Positions 1-10,405 of a stretch of DNA of 37,248 nucleotides are shown here, one piece after another. How positions within the stretch are numbered: position 1 is the stretch's first letter; the number at the start of each line of letters is the position of its first letter. The notes beneath the pieces were generated by a model that saw only the letters and a program-made list of their open reading frames with translations, was not told where the DNA came from and did no database searches. The position numbers were made by a program, and so were the translations under genes. This stretch comes from a virus: the IMG/VR virus record IMGVR_UViG_3300035670_000664, positions 1 through 37,248 of that record; one strand, written 5' to 3'.

Positions 1-3000
1 AACGAGATTGGCTTACCAACTTTGTTATTTGACATCGCAACTGTGTCGTCTAACGACAAGAACTGGGTGTCAGATGCGTTTAATATCGCTGGTAGCACCT
101 TCCGTTCAACAGTATTAGGTGCTTCTTACCCAATTCGTAAGACTGCAGGCGCAGCATTTGAAAAAGTTTTACTACCAACAGCAATGGTTTCCTACAATGT
201 GGGTGGTCGCTACCTTCGTGAGCCACTATCTGCAGCGTTAACAACCCTTGCAACAGGTGATGTTAAGAAGTCATGGGAAAACCGTGACCAGATTTCTCCA
301 GGTCAAGCACTCACATACCTACAGTCACGCATACCAGGCTCTATCGGTGAAAATGAGTTCAGTGCAGACTTTGATATTTTTAATCCTAATGACCGCAAGG
401 TGTTCCAAGAGGATTGGTCAGCACGCACAGTAAGCGGTGCCTACGATACATTTTTTACAACAGTTACAGACCCACTAGGTAAAATTGGTAAAGCAGCAGG
501 ACTTGCTCGTAAGGCAACTGTTATGCGCCCACTTGGTGCAAAAGATGCTAACGCTACAAGCCTTGCTCGTGACTTTGTACTACCTCGTGGTATTCGCAAT
601 GTAACAATCATGTCGCCACAGACTCTTGCAAAACTAATTAATGAGGGTCGTGAAGAAAGCGGAGAAATTTTTAATACGCTTTCTTGGATGGCTAAGTCAG
701 ACCGTGTTGCAATTCGTAGTCACCCAATGATTGAAGCATCAAACGATGCAGATACCTTGTCATATCTCTTGGGTGAAGCAAACACCGTAGATGATGTAGC
801 AGATACATTTATGGCTACAGCGCTTAAAGACACAGAAGCCATGGCTCGTCTTGTAGAAAAGCGTAAAGATTTAAGTTTTGTATTTGACAAGATTAAAGGC
901 GTAAGCCAAGCCGATGAAAAGATTTTAAACAATGTTCCAACTAACGGCATTACTGATGATGCTAATAAGTTAGATGCTGCAGATTCATTGCTTAAGACTG
1001 TTGAGAAGGACCCATACTTTCGTATGCTCAACACCTTTAATGACCGTCAGGCTGACTTAACAAAGCGTACATTTGGTACACCAGTATTTGAGAAGTTAGC
1101 AATGAACCGTGCAGAGCGCCGTGCTGCTGGCATCCGTGGTGTTGATAAACCTACAGAATTTCCTACAGTTGGATTATTCCAGCCTACTAAGTATCACCCA
1201 TTAATTGCCGTATACAACTTTGGTGTACGCAAGGTTGGAGATGCTTTTGCTGAAACTCCAGCAGGTTATCTAAATCTTAACGATAGCGATTCATACAATG
1301 AAATGGCTGCTTTTGGAGAATTGCTACGCCGTATAGTTGGCAAAGAAGAAGCACAGCCAATCATTGACCGTCACCTACAAGATTACATCCGCGCAGGTGG
1401 AGTACCAGAACTTCGTGCAAGAGTTGTTGAGTCATTTGAGGACTTGGCTATTGCAGCACTAAACAAGAAGGCTGGACTAACTGATGAGGCAGCGCAAGTA
1501 ATCTGGAGTCAATATAAATCTCGCCGTGAAACTGCACGACAGATGATTAAGGACCGCAAGTTCTTAATGACTGATGATGATGTTATCTTGAAGATTCCTT
1601 ACCTAGAGCGCCAAGGTGCTAACGCACTACCAATGGTAGACCTACAGAATTACTTTAGAGTTATTGAAAAGAATAAAGGCTTTGTCAATACTCTTAACCG
1701 CCAAACAGAAGTGCTTGACCCAGATTCATGGAGATACTCCACTGGCGTAATTAACGACATGTGGAAGGCATCAGTACTTCTACGCCTTGGCTACACTGTT
1801 CGCAACCTTACAGAAGCAGGTATGTCTATCCTTGGTAAAGGCTATGGACTTATGGCTCTTGGCGATTTGAACCGTGATGGATTCAAGGCATGGTATGCAA
1901 ATCGTGTTCGTGATGTTGAGCGCCTAACTGACCGCAGACTTGTAGCACAAGGATTGCGTGAAGATTCAGTTAAGTTGCGTAAGCAATGGGCTGATTTACA
2001 GACAGAAATTTTTGCAGGCGAGAGAACCATGGATGAACTCTATGCTCATCTTGCAGCATTTGAGCGTGCTTATCGTTCAGGCAGACTAACTGACGAGCAG
2101 TACATGGAAATGGCTGATGTATTCCAGTACACAACTGGAGAGTGGCTATTCCACGGTACCCCTAGAGTTATCAATGACTTAGACAACACACGCCCATTGG
2201 CTATGTCTACAAGTCAGGATATTGCTGAGCGTTATGCAACAGCCAGCATGCCTCGCATCAACGCATCTGAGATTTACAAGCGCATTTCAGGTCGCGCTTA
2301 TCCAATGCCTAAGAACTTGCGCAACCGCGAAACTGGCGAACTTATCAAGCAACCAGCACGCAAGCCAAGCAAGGCAATGGAAACCATTGCAGCAGATATG
2401 CGTGATGGATTTATCAACAGCGTAAACAACGGTAACACCGTTGAGGTGCTACAACCTCAGACAGGTCGTTGGACAACTATTGACCCAAATACAGTATCTC
2501 AAAAGATGCTGCTTACTGGTGAGTTTAGAATTCGTAAACCTGGTAATGAGGGTATTACCCTTAGCCAAAAGGTTTATGGTCGTTCAGTAAACATTTCTAC
2601 TTTCCGTGGCAACCAAGCCCGTCTTGGACTAGAGGATTATCCAGAACTACGCGAGATTCTTGGCGTAACTGGTGGTGCAAACCAGTGGAAGAACCGTGCT
2701 GCTTGGGAAGGTAAAGAACAACAACTACTTGAGTGGATGCGTGCCAACGGCGTTGGCAAACTAACCTTGCCTGATAACAAGGCTAACGGTTACTCAACAG
2801 TACTCGTTGACCCTGAAATGGTAGAAGGCTTTGGTCGTACACCAACACAGGCTTTGGCTCGCAAGCGCTTAGAAGCCATTAAAAAGCAACAGAAGTTGTT
2901 ATCTGAGGATGCTCGTATCCTGCAAATCATTGAGCGCACTATGGCTCAAGGTGGCGGAACATTTAAGTTCTCTGATAATGTATCTGGTGATGTACCTCAA

Positions 3001-6000
3001 AAAGGTGTCGCAGTTGCAATTCGCGGAGCAACGCATGCGTTTTCGCTGGAAGATGCGCGGAATAACCCACAGGCTTGGGTTGATTCTGTTGCTGCCCATA
3101 TTGAGGCTAATTTTGATAAGTTTGGCGATGCAGACCATTTTGGTACTTGGATTGACGATATTGATGGCGTTCCTCATATTAAGTCCGACCCTGTACAGGT
3201 AATTGAAAACCGTGCCAAAGCCATTAAAATGGGCAAGGTCCGTAACCAAGAAGGCGTATACGACATCGGCAACGGTGAGTACATTGGAACGAAAGGAACA
3301 GGCGATGCAGGAGCAAGCGAATCATTTGCATTGGGTAAAGGCACCAAAGCCGTTAAGCCAGATGAACTCGGAAGAACGCAAAGCGTTCGCAGAATTACTC
3401 GCCCAGAGAATTTTAGGCAGCGCGTTAATGAAATCTCAGAGTCCATCGGCAGAGGAAAATATCCAACCGAAGGCTTAGCCCAGATTGTCCGTGAAATTGC
3501 TGATGGACAGGCTACACGCCAAAAAGAATTAAAAGCGCTTATTCAGCGTTTAAACGGCAGACTTGTAGAAGAAGAAAGACTTGGTGCTGCAAAGCAGATT
3601 CAAGGCACTGGTCGCAGAGTTCTTACTTTGTATGATGGCTCAAAGGTAGAAGTAGATGATGCTTTTGCTGGTGAATTAGGAAGCATCCTACTTGACCGCA
3701 CAAACAGCGCTGAAACTTACCGCCGATTTGTAGACCATCCAGCACAACTATTTGCTGCTGAGCATGGCAATTTCGTAGAAGAAACATTGACACCCGCAAT
3801 GCCTGATTACTACGCAGGTTATGCAAACTCACTCAACAGTTTCTTCCGTAGTCCAGATGGTCGTATTGACCCGCTAATTGAGCAGATGCTTAACGGCACT
3901 CGCCCAGAAGAAATCGTGGCATGGCTACGCAAGCCAGAAAATGTTGAGTATGCCCGCAGATTTAACATTGATGTGCCAGGTATCAAGGTTGCTTCAGAGC
4001 GCCTAGATGTATCCATTGATGCAGAGGACTTTGTTGGTGACTTGTACAGCGCCTACAACCGCTACTTACCAGACAGACAAGTTCAGGAAGCCTTCCGTAA
4101 TGGAGAGATTACTGAGTCTTGGTTGCGTGAGCATTTTGCTGAGGCTACAGAGATGCCAGACATTATTGGTCGCATCGTACCCACCAGCCCACAGGCTCGT
4201 AACTGGCAAGAAGGTTTGGCAAAAGTTGTAGACAGAGCGTTCTACTTCTTAGGTTCACTACCTGAAACAACCCTTGCTCGTCACCCATTGGCTCGTCAAA
4301 TCTATCGTTCAGATATGACACAGCGTATGGATATTGCTTTGGCTACAAAGCGTATGCGTTTAAACGATGACAAGATAGAACTTACTGTTGATGAAATCAA
4401 CGGACTTCGCCGTGATGCTATTGAGGCTACACGCAAGGAAGTAAACAAGACACTCTTTACAATTATCCGTAAGTCCTACGCAGGCGAGAAGATGCGCTTT
4501 ATCATGCCGTTCTTTAACGCGTGGGAAAACACTATTCGCCGTTGGTCAGGTCTTGCAAAAGAAAACCCTGCGGTTATTGCTCGTGCTGGACAAATTGTAT
4601 CCTCACTACGCAACCAGCCAAATGTTATTGACCAAGATGGAAACCCAACAACTGAGTTCTCTTACGAGAACAAGATTGTTGTGCCAATGTCTGAAGGTGT
4701 TATTGAAGGCATTAGCAAGATTCCAGTATGGGGCAAAGGCATGGCAGAGGCTATCCGTGCTACAGGTACACAGGTTTCTATCCCAATCCGAAGCATGGAT
4801 GTCATCATGCAAGGTGAAGTTATTGCAGGCTTTGGTCCAGTAGTGACTCTACCTGTTAACGAGATTGTTAAGTTGAAGCCAGACCTTGAGGATATTGTTA
4901 CCTCTAGCGTTTTGCCAGTGCTTCCATTTGGACCACAAGAAGGCACATTGCGCCAGTTATTCCCGCCAGCAGCACAGAAGTTAGTTTCTGTTGTTAAACA
5001 GGATGAACTCTGGAGCCGTACATTTAACACTGTTTATCGCTATGAGTTGATTCGTTACAACCTTGGCGAGCGCGACACAATGCCAGAACTAAAAGAGGTT
5101 GCAGATTTAACCAGCAACTTCTACAAGGTTCGTATCTTGTCAAACCTAGTAATGCCTTTTGCTGCACAGTATGACTCTCCATTGAGTTTCTACACACAGC
5201 AATTCCGTAGATTACAGCAGGTATATGGACAAGATGCAGAGGTGTTGTTCTTGCAGATGTACCCAGAAATGGGTCCTGCTTTAGTTAGTGCCTCATACAA
5301 CCCAACAGGTGCGCAAGCATCTCAGGCTGCTTTCCAGAATATCCAGAAGTACAAGGGTTTAATCAGCAAGATTGGTCAAACAACTCCTGAAATGATTGGC
5401 TTCTTAGTCAATGACCCAGATGGAAAGTATGACTTCTCAGAGGCTGTATATGCATGGCAGTATGGCAATGCTCCTGTTCCTGGCTCAACAGAGAACTACC
5501 GCGCACGCCGTAACCCTGCAGAACTTAAGAAGGATGCCAATGTGAAGGTTGGCTGGATTGAGTTCCGTAAGAATATGGACCTACTTGATTACCAGTTACA
5601 GGCTCAAGGTTATGAGTCATACAACGAAAGCGGTGCTGAGGAACTTCAAACCCTTAAGCAAATGATGGTTGCAGACCTAACCCGCCGTAATCAAGATTGG
5701 GCTGCTGACTACTATAGCGTAGACAGAGGCAAGTGGATTTACCGCATGGAGTCTATGCGTACCATGTTGTCAGACCCTAAGTGGATGGCAGAAAATGGTC
5801 GCAGAGCAGTAGTTCAATCTATGGCTGTATACCTAAATATGCGTACTCAGATAGCCCGTGAACTTGCTAACCGCAAGGCATACGGTATGGCATCAACGCT
5901 AACAGCAGAAGATAATGCTGATTTAGATGCACTATGGAATTCAACCATTGCACAACTTCGTAAAGGCTCACCAGAGTTTGGCGATTTCTATAACAGATTC

Positions 6001-6030
6001 TTACAAAACGACCCAGTAACACTTGGATAG
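1..6030 (+). CDS. Giant virion-associated protein, 5' truncated
   Basis: The frame is open from base 1, so the gene starts left of the window; a TTG at 22 is only the first start-like codon. At least 2009 residues are visible. Counting from base 22, a segment near residue 709 (FHGTP, then STS and a YA pair) resembles an ADP-ribosyltransferase-type fold. A segment near 1034-1090 (GTWIDDIDG, then NRAKAIKMGKVRNQ) resembles a module found in large phage and mobile-element proteins. Near 1490 lies FIMPFFNAWENTIRRW, a pattern I associate with very large podophage virion proteins. It sits between the terminase/portal side of the genome and the capsid genes, so an internal or ejected virion protein is likely. 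Enzymatic activity is inference; I cannot confirm a complete catalytic triad. Confidence 0.7.
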   Translation, partial: NEIGLPTLLFDIATVSSNDKNWVSDAFNIAGSTFRSTVLGASYPIRKTAGAAFEKVLLPTAMVSYNVGGRYLREPLSAALTTLATGDVKKSWENRDQISPGQALTYLQSRIPGSIGENEFSADFDIFNPNDRKVFQEDWSARTVSGAYDTFFTTVTDPLGKIGKAAGLARKATVMRPLGAKDANATSLARDFVLPRGIRNVTIMSPQTLAKLINEGREESGEIFNTLSWMAKSDRVAIRSHPMIEASNDADTLSYLLGEANTVDDVADTFMATALKDTEAMARLVEKRKDLSFVFDKIKGVSQADEKILNNVPTNGITDDANKLDAADSLLKTVEKDPYFRMLNTFNDRQADLTKRTFGTPVFEKLAMNRAERRAAGIRGVDKPTEFPTVGLFQPTKYHPLIAVYNFGVRKVGDAFAETPAGYLNLNDSDSYNEMAAFGELLRRIVGKEEAQPIIDRHLQDYIRAGGVPELRARVVESFEDLAIAALNKKAGLTDEAAQVIWSQYKSRRETARQMIKDRKFLMTDDDVILKIPYLERQGANALPMVDLQNYFRVIEKNKGFVNTLNRQTEVLDPDSWRYSTGVINDMWKASVLLRLGYTVRNLTEAGMSILGKGYGLMALGDLNRDGFKAWYANRVRDVERLTDRRLVAQGLREDSVKLRKQWADLQTEIFAGERTMDELYAHLAAFERAYRSGRLTDEQYMEMADVFQYTTGEWLFHGTPRVINDLDNTRPLAMSTSQDIAERYATASMPRINASEIYKRISGRAYPMPKNLRNRETGELIKQPARKPSKAMETIAADMRDGFINSVNNGNTVEVLQPQTGRWTTIDPNTVSQKMLLTGEFRIRKPGNEGITLSQKVYGRSVNISTFRGNQARLGLEDYPELREILGVTGGANQWKNRAAWEGKEQQLLEWMRANGVGKLTLPDNKANGYSTVLVDPEMVEGFGRTPTQALARKRLEAIKKQQKLLSEDARILQIIERTMAQGGGTFKFSDNVSGDVPQKGVAVAIRGATHAFSLEDARNNPQAWVDSVAAHIEANFDKFGDADHFGTWIDDIDGVPHIKSDPVQVIENRAKAIKMGKVRNQEGVYDIGNGEYIGTKGTGDAGASESFALGKGTKAVKPDELGRTQSVRRITRPENFRQRVNEISESIGRGKYPTEGLAQIVREIADGQATRQKELKALIQRLNGRLVEEERLGAAKQIQGTGRRVLTLYDGSKVEVDDAFAGELGSILLDRTNSAETYRRFVDHPAQLFAAEHGNFVEETLTPAMPDYYAGYANSLNSFFRSPDGRIDPLIEQMLNGTRPEEIVAWLRKPENVEYARRFNIDVPGIKVASERLDVSIDAEDFVGDLYSAYNRYLPDRQVQEAFRNGEITESWLREHFAEATEMPDIIGRIVPTSPQARNWQEGLAKVVDRAFYFLGSLPETTLARHPLARQIYRSDMTQRMDIALATKRMRLNDDKIELTVDEINGLRRDAIEATRKEVNKTLFTIIRKSYAGEKMRFIMPFFNAWENTIRRWSGLAKENPAVIARAGQIVSSLRNQPNVIDQDGNPTTEFSYENKIVVPMSEGVIEGISKIPVWGKGMAEAIRATGTQVSIPIRSMDVIMQGEVIAGFGPVVTLPVNEIVKLKPDLEDIVTSSVLPVLPFGPQEGTLRQLFPPAAQKLVSVVKQDELWSRTFNTVYRYELIRYNLGERDTMPELKEVADLTSNFYKVRILSNLVMPFAAQYDSPLSFYTQQFRRLQQVYGQDAEVLFLQMYPEMGPALVSASYNPTGAQASQAAFQNIQKYKGLISKIGQTTPEMIGFLVNDPDGKYDFSEAVYAWQYGNAPVPGSTENYRARRNPAELKKDANVKVGWIEFRKNMDLLDYQLQAQGYESYNESGAEELQTLKQMMVADLTRRNQDWAADYYSVDRGKWIYRMESMRTMLSDPKWMAENGRRAVVQSMAVYLNMRTQIARELANRKAYGMASTLTAEDNADLDALWNSTIAQLRKGSPEFGDFYNRFLQNDPVTLG

Positions 6031-6034
6031 GACT

Positions 6035-7270
6035 ATGGCAACTAGAGCAGAGATAGCAAAAAGATTACGGGATACATACCCCGACTTGCCTACTGAGCAA
6101 TTTAACATTGCCGTCAGTATCTTTACACGGGATGCTAAAGCCTATGAGTCTTTTAAAAAGACAAAGATGTTACCTACAGAAGCAATGGTTAAACTATCTG
6201 GTGAAGTAGTAAGCCCTGGCAAGATTGCTGCTAAGGCAGGTGCTGCTATTGCTGGTGCTAAGGCAGGCGGCAAGGCTGTCACTGGGCTTGCTAAAACTGT
6301 TATTCCTAAGAAGCCAGATGGCAAAGTAGATGTTAAAAAAACAGTAAAGCGTGCTGGTTTATTAGGTATTGCTGGTGCAGTTGTTGGTGCGCTTACTGGC
6401 GAAGATGATGCAGATGCTGCTGCAGCACAACAGCAGGCTATTGCAGACCAAGCCAATACAGATTTAATGATGGGCATGGCTCAATATGAGGCAGCAGGTG
6501 GTGATATTAATGCCCTGATGAGTACTGCTGCTGGTCAACAACTTATGAAGAATCCTAATTTTAATATCGGTGCAATCATGGGTTCACAAGATGTAATGGT
6601 TGGCGGTGCTGGCGTTTATACAGGCAAGAAAGAAATTATATCTAGCGCTCCTCCACAGTTTGCAGGCGGTCGCCCTGTTGAAGTTACATCAGACACTATT
6701 TCAATATCACAATGGAACAAGCAATTTCCTATGGCAAACCCAAAGGCTTTGGCTGAGTGGAAGGCTAAGTTAGTAGCAGCAGGCGTAGTTAGCGCATCTG
6801 CTGGTTTCCAAGAACTCAAAAGTCAATGGGAAACATGGGGTAAACTTTCACTAGAGGCTAATCGCCAAGGACAAAAATTAACTCCATACCAGTTGCTTGA
6901 TATTCAGCGCGGTCTATGGGGTGGCGGTGGAGATACTGGTCCTTCATACAGCACACAACTTATCAAGAAGGCTAATTCCAGAGAGTTGCTTAAGCAATAC
7001 ATGGAAGCAGAAACTGGTCGCATTATCAATGATGATGAAGCCAATGCTTTTGCTGACTTGATTCGCCAGAAGCAACTTGAGAAACCTACAAAGACCGAAG
7101 TTAAAACAGTTAAAGGTAAGAAGATGACTGTAACAACTCCAGGTTTTGGTGAGGCAGAGGCTGCAAAGTTGGCTGAGAAGCAGGCTATGCAAGACCCAAG
7201 ATATGCAGAATTCCAGACCAATAATGTATTCGGCACAGCCCTTGAAAAGGCACTAGGACTTAGGGGTTAA
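6035..7270 (+). CDS. Virion-type protein with Ala/Gly-rich hydrophobic segment
   Basis: Encodes 411 aa from the ATG at 6035, five bases after the stop of the giant gene. An in-frame TTG at 6023 would overlap that gene and is less likely. The N-terminal 45 residues look helical. Residues around 60-135 are rich in Ala, Gly and Lys and include a glycine-zipper-like stretch (GLLGIAGAVVGALTG), followed by an Ala/Gln run. Such segments occur in phage proteins that enter or cross membranes, but the family is not recognised. The C-terminal part contains a Lys-rich region (KTEVKTVKGKKMTV). Tight spacing to both neighbours indicates one late transcript. Function unknown; internal virion or minor structural protein is the best guess. 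Confidence 0.7.
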   Translation: MATRAEIAKRLRDTYPDLPTEQFNIAVSIFTRDAKAYESFKKTKMLPTEAMVKLSGEVVSPGKIAAKAGAAIAGAKAGGKAVTGLAKTVIPKKPDGKVDVKKTVKRAGLLGIAGAVVGALTGEDDADAAAAQQQAIADQANTDLMMGMAQYEAAGGDINALMSTAAGQQLMKNPNFNIGAIMGSQDVMVGGAGVYTGKKEIISSAPPQFAGGRPVEVTSDTISISQWNKQFPMANPKALAEWKAKLVAAGVVSASAGFQELKSQWETWGKLSLEANRQGQKLTPYQLLDIQRGLWGGGGDTGPSYSTQLIKKANSRELLKQYMEAETGRIINDDEANAFADLIRQKQLEKPTKTEVKTVKGKKMTVTTPGFGEAEAAKLAEKQAMQDPRYAEFQTNNVFGTALEKALGLRG

Positions 7271-7272
7271 TA

Positions 7273-8247
7273 GTGGTACAACCAACAGCGCAGATTGATG
7301 GCGGGGGCGACCCATTTGCTCAGGATGATGACAGCAAACTAACACCAACTACTACAGGTTGGATTATCAATCTTCTTAAAAATGTGCCACAACTTAAGGC
7401 TATCTACGATGCTGTACGCGACCCTGTAACAGGTAAGTTCCTCTATTCAGAGGGTGAAATTGTAGACATGATTACCAGCAGCGACTGGTATCTAAACAAT
7501 GGTCCTACAGTTGCAGCAAACATTGCAGGTAGATATAAGTATGGCGAGAAGTGGTATAACCAAAATGTTAGCCAGTATAAGATAACCATATCTGGTATTG
7601 CAACCGCCCTCGGTCTTGATTTAAAAGACCCAACTATCGCTGCTTATATTTCAGGTTTAGCAGAAACATCATTTATCAATGGTTGGGATAATGACTACAT
7701 TGAAAACCAAATCGTTGGCAATAAGAGCATCTTTGACACTGCAGGTGGTGGAGCGTATCTAGGTCAGATTCAAGATATTCAGTCTTATGCAAACCTTATG
7801 GGCATGTCATTAAGCCAACAGACCGTAACTGATTACCAGCGCCGTCTTATTGGTGAAGTAACCACAGATGGATTGCGTGTTAAGTCTACCCCTGACCAAA
7901 TCAAAAAAGAGATTGCAGATATGCAGGCAAAGAACTACGAGTTCTGGGCAGATGACTTTGCAGCAGGTCGTACTCTTTGGGATTTAACAACCTTACATCG
8001 CAAGAAGTGGGCAGACCTACTTGAAGTAGATGAGGATACTCTTGACTGGAGCGACCCATTGTGGAAAGACGGCAAGATATTTACGATGTCAGATGAGAAA
8101 ACTGGCAAGATTATTGCACGCCCAGTTTGGGATGCAGAGAAGTTAATCAAGCAAGATGACCGTTGGCAGTACACAGAAAATGCCACACGCATGTATGAGG
8201 GTTATGGGATGCGCTTGTTAAATAAATTCGGATTGGCGGCAATCTAA
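7273..8247 (+). CDS. Hypothetical virion protein, 324 aa
   Basis: Starts at a GTG two bases after the previous stop, with a G-rich Shine-Dalgarno-like stretch (about 7263-7267) just upstream. The protein is soluble-looking and mostly helical, with no membrane segment or cysteine motif. It contains repeated short helical units such as GWIINLLKNVPQLKAIYDAV near the start and PDQIKKEIADMQ in the middle. No catalytic motif was found. Its place between two other large unassigned virion-type genes, with start and stop almost touching, suggests a component of the tail or internal complex. I cannot name a family. Confidence 0.65.
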   Translation: MVQPTAQIDGGGDPFAQDDDSKLTPTTTGWIINLLKNVPQLKAIYDAVRDPVTGKFLYSEGEIVDMITSSDWYLNNGPTVAANIAGRYKYGEKWYNQNVSQYKITISGIATALGLDLKDPTIAAYISGLAETSFINGWDNDYIENQIVGNKSIFDTAGGGAYLGQIQDIQSYANLMGMSLSQQTVTDYQRRLIGEVTTDGLRVKSTPDQIKKEIADMQAKNYEFWADDFAAGRTLWDLTTLHRKKWADLLEVDEDTLDWSDPLWKDGKIFTMSDEKTGKIIARPVWDAEKLIKQDDRWQYTENATRMYEGYGMRLLNKFGLAAI

Positions 8248-10284
8248 ATGTTTGACTTTAATATTTCTTTTGGTGATTTTAGCAACTTTGATACAGTGGC
8301 ATTGGAAAAAGAACTAGCAGCACTTGCTAGTATTGCCACTACAGCAGTCATTAACTCTCCTGCGGTAGTTGACTCACCAAAAAATACTGCCCCCACTACT
8401 GCCGCTGTTCAAACTGTTGTAAATCAAGTAGTTAAGGCTGTAGCCCCAGTGGTTGCACCGTCTGTACCTGCTAAAGTTATTAGCAAATTAGAACCTATCG
8501 TTACAGAGGCTGTAGTTCAAAACCCAGAGGTAAAGTCTTCACCTGTTGGTGCTGTTATATCAGACAAAGCCACAAATCAAATTGCTACTACAATTTCTAA
8601 TACTTTTAAAACAGATGCTCAAAAAGATGCAGAACTAGCAGCCGCTATCAAAACAGCGGTTCCTCAGCCAGGAACTACAGCAACTACAACTGCTAAGCCT
8701 AATGCTGTAAACCTACCTTTTGATACAACTAAACCTGCTACTTCAGCAACTATGCCTTTTGATACTACGAAGCCAGCGACTACAGTTAATCTTTCTACCA
8801 CTACTGCAACAACAGCAGCAAATGTGCAAACTGCTCAGAAGTTTACTGGAGATGGAACTAAAGCCCGACCATTACTTGCAGATGGAAAAGCATTTACTGG
8901 AACTAGAAATGGTATTGAATATAAAGACGGCTTACCAGTAAGTGCTACCCGTGCTGATATTCTTCAGGCAGACAGAGAAGCAAATATGGCTAAGGAAGCA
9001 GAAGCCCGTGCTGCTTCTAATCCAATGTTCGACTTTAATACACGCCCTACTGCTAAGCCAGCAGATGATAATTATATTTATTATTATTCTTGGATTGGCG
9101 GAGTTAATACTGGTGAGTGGAAACAATACCGAGCGCCTAATACTCCAGAAAATCAAGCAAAGTATGGTTCCCGTTCAATTGGTGGTGCGACACAAGCAGA
9201 CCCTAATAGTGCGGTAGGTGCTAATACTCTTGTTAATCAACCAGTAGTAACGCCACCCAGTAGTCAAACAATTACTAGCACACCTACTGTAACCGCTACT
9301 CCAGTAGTTACAAGTGCACCAACAGTTAGCACTTCTGGCTTAACTCAGGCTGATGTTGATGCTTCGGTTGCTAAAGCACTTGCTGCACAACAGGCTAAGT
9401 TTGATGCACTTGCTGCACAGCAAAAGGCTGAAGCAGATGCTGCTAAGTTGGCTACTAAAATAAAGGCTAAAGACAAACTAACTAATTTACTTGCATCCTA
9501 CGGACTTACGGAATTGGCTGGTTTTATTGACCGCCGTATTATGGCAGATGTTTCCGAAGAACAAGTCATGCTTGAACTTTATGACCAACCAGAATATCAA
9601 AGGCGTTTTCCTGGTATGGCTGCACTGCGTAAAGCGGGTCGTACTATTACAGAGGCAGAGTACATAAGAAACGAAAACGCCATGATTCAAACTGCTCGTT
9701 TCTTTGATTTGCCAAAAGGTTTCTATGATGGACCAGAAGATTTCGGTGATTTAATTGGCAAGCAAGTTTCACCTAAAGAATATCAAGACCGCCTACAGGT
9801 AGGTCAGGACTTGGCTCGCAGCCTAAATCCTGCGGTTAAGTCACAACTTATTGAGTTCTATGGCGTAGGAGAAGGCGATTTAACAGCCTTCGTTCTTGAT
9901 GCAGACCGTGCATTGCCATTGATTCAGAAGCAGGCTAAGGCTGCGCAATTCGTAGGAATTGGTCGTGCTGCTGGATTTACTCTTGGTGGCATTACAGCAC
10001 AGCAAGCAGAAAACATTGCTGGCACAGAGTCTTATGCAAAACTTTCAGAGGCAGAACTATCTAAGGCACTTGGTACTGCAGGTCAATTACGCAGTACACA
10101 ACAGCGTTTATCCCGCATTGAAGGTGTTGAGTACAACGAGCAAGAAGCACTTAAGGCTGTTATTGAAGGCAGTCCAGAGGCGCTACTTGCATCACAACAA
10201 CGCGCTCAGCGTGAAGCGGCTCGCTTCAGCGCTCGCGGTGGCGTAACAGGCTCAAGCCTAAGAAGCACCACAACAGCAATATAG
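8248..10284 (+). CDS. Large low-complexity/helical virion protein, 678 aa
   Basis: The ATG at 8248 directly follows the TAA of the previous gene. The N-terminal half is Thr/Ala/Val/Pro-rich low complexity and includes a direct protein repeat, PFDTTKPAT, twice around residues 154-175. This looks like a linker or stalk. From about residue 370 the sequence becomes charged and helical (QAKFDALAAQQKAEADAAK), then a compact helical domain to the end (NLLASYGLTELAGFIDRR, EYIRNENAMIQTARFFDLP). The tail is Ser/Arg-rich. The layout of disordered linker plus C-terminal helical domain fits a minor virion component. It is the last gene before a 121-bp gap ahead of the capsid module. Confidence 0.65.
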   Translation: MFDFNISFGDFSNFDTVALEKELAALASIATTAVINSPAVVDSPKNTAPTTAAVQTVVNQVVKAVAPVVAPSVPAKVISKLEPIVTEAVVQNPEVKSSPVGAVISDKATNQIATTISNTFKTDAQKDAELAAAIKTAVPQPGTTATTTAKPNAVNLPFDTTKPATSATMPFDTTKPATTVNLSTTTATTAANVQTAQKFTGDGTKARPLLADGKAFTGTRNGIEYKDGLPVSATRADILQADREANMAKEAEARAASNPMFDFNTRPTAKPADDNYIYYYSWIGGVNTGEWKQYRAPNTPENQAKYGSRSIGGATQADPNSAVGANTLVNQPVVTPPSSQTITSTPTVTATPVVTSAPTVSTSGLTQADVDASVAKALAAQQAKFDALAAQQKAEADAAKLATKIKAKDKLTNLLASYGLTELAGFIDRRIMADVSEEQVMLELYDQPEYQRRFPGMAALRKAGRTITEAEYIRNENAMIQTARFFDLPKGFYDGPEDFGDLIGKQVSPKEYQDRLQVGQDLARSLNPAVKSQLIEFYGVGEGDLTAFVLDADRALPLIQKQAKAAQFVGIGRAAGFTLGGITAQQAENIAGTESYAKLSEAELSKALGTAGQLRSTQQRLSRIEGVEYNEQEALKAVIEGSPEALLASQQRAQREAARFSARGGVTGSSLRSTTTAI

Positions 10285-10341
10285 AGAATCCTCACCCTGA
10301 CCGACCAGCCCAGGGGAGCGTAAAAGTCTGGGAGCAATAGC

Positions 10342-10367
10342 CAATGTAATTTCCCCGAATTGCATTG
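10342..10367 (+). promoter_or_regulatory. 10-bp hairpin in the gap before the scaffold/capsid genes
   Basis: CAATGTAATT (10342-10351) pairs with AATTGCATTG (10358-10367) with one G-U pair and a 6-nt loop. It lies in the only long gap of the late region, 10285-10405, about 40 bases upstream of the Shine-Dalgarno (AAGGGAG, about 10391) of the scaffold-like gene. No T-run follows, so it is not a classical terminator. An mRNA processing or stability element that sets capsid-module expression is possible. I see no convincing promoter in this gap. Confidence 0.45.
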
Positions 10368-10405
10368 TGGATTGCGAATACAACTAAGAAAAGGGAGATA
10401 GGTAG

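Noticed and set aside
22-24. TTG as the true start of the giant virion gene
   Set aside because: The frame stays open to base 1 with sensible residues, so the gene simply enters from the left of the window.
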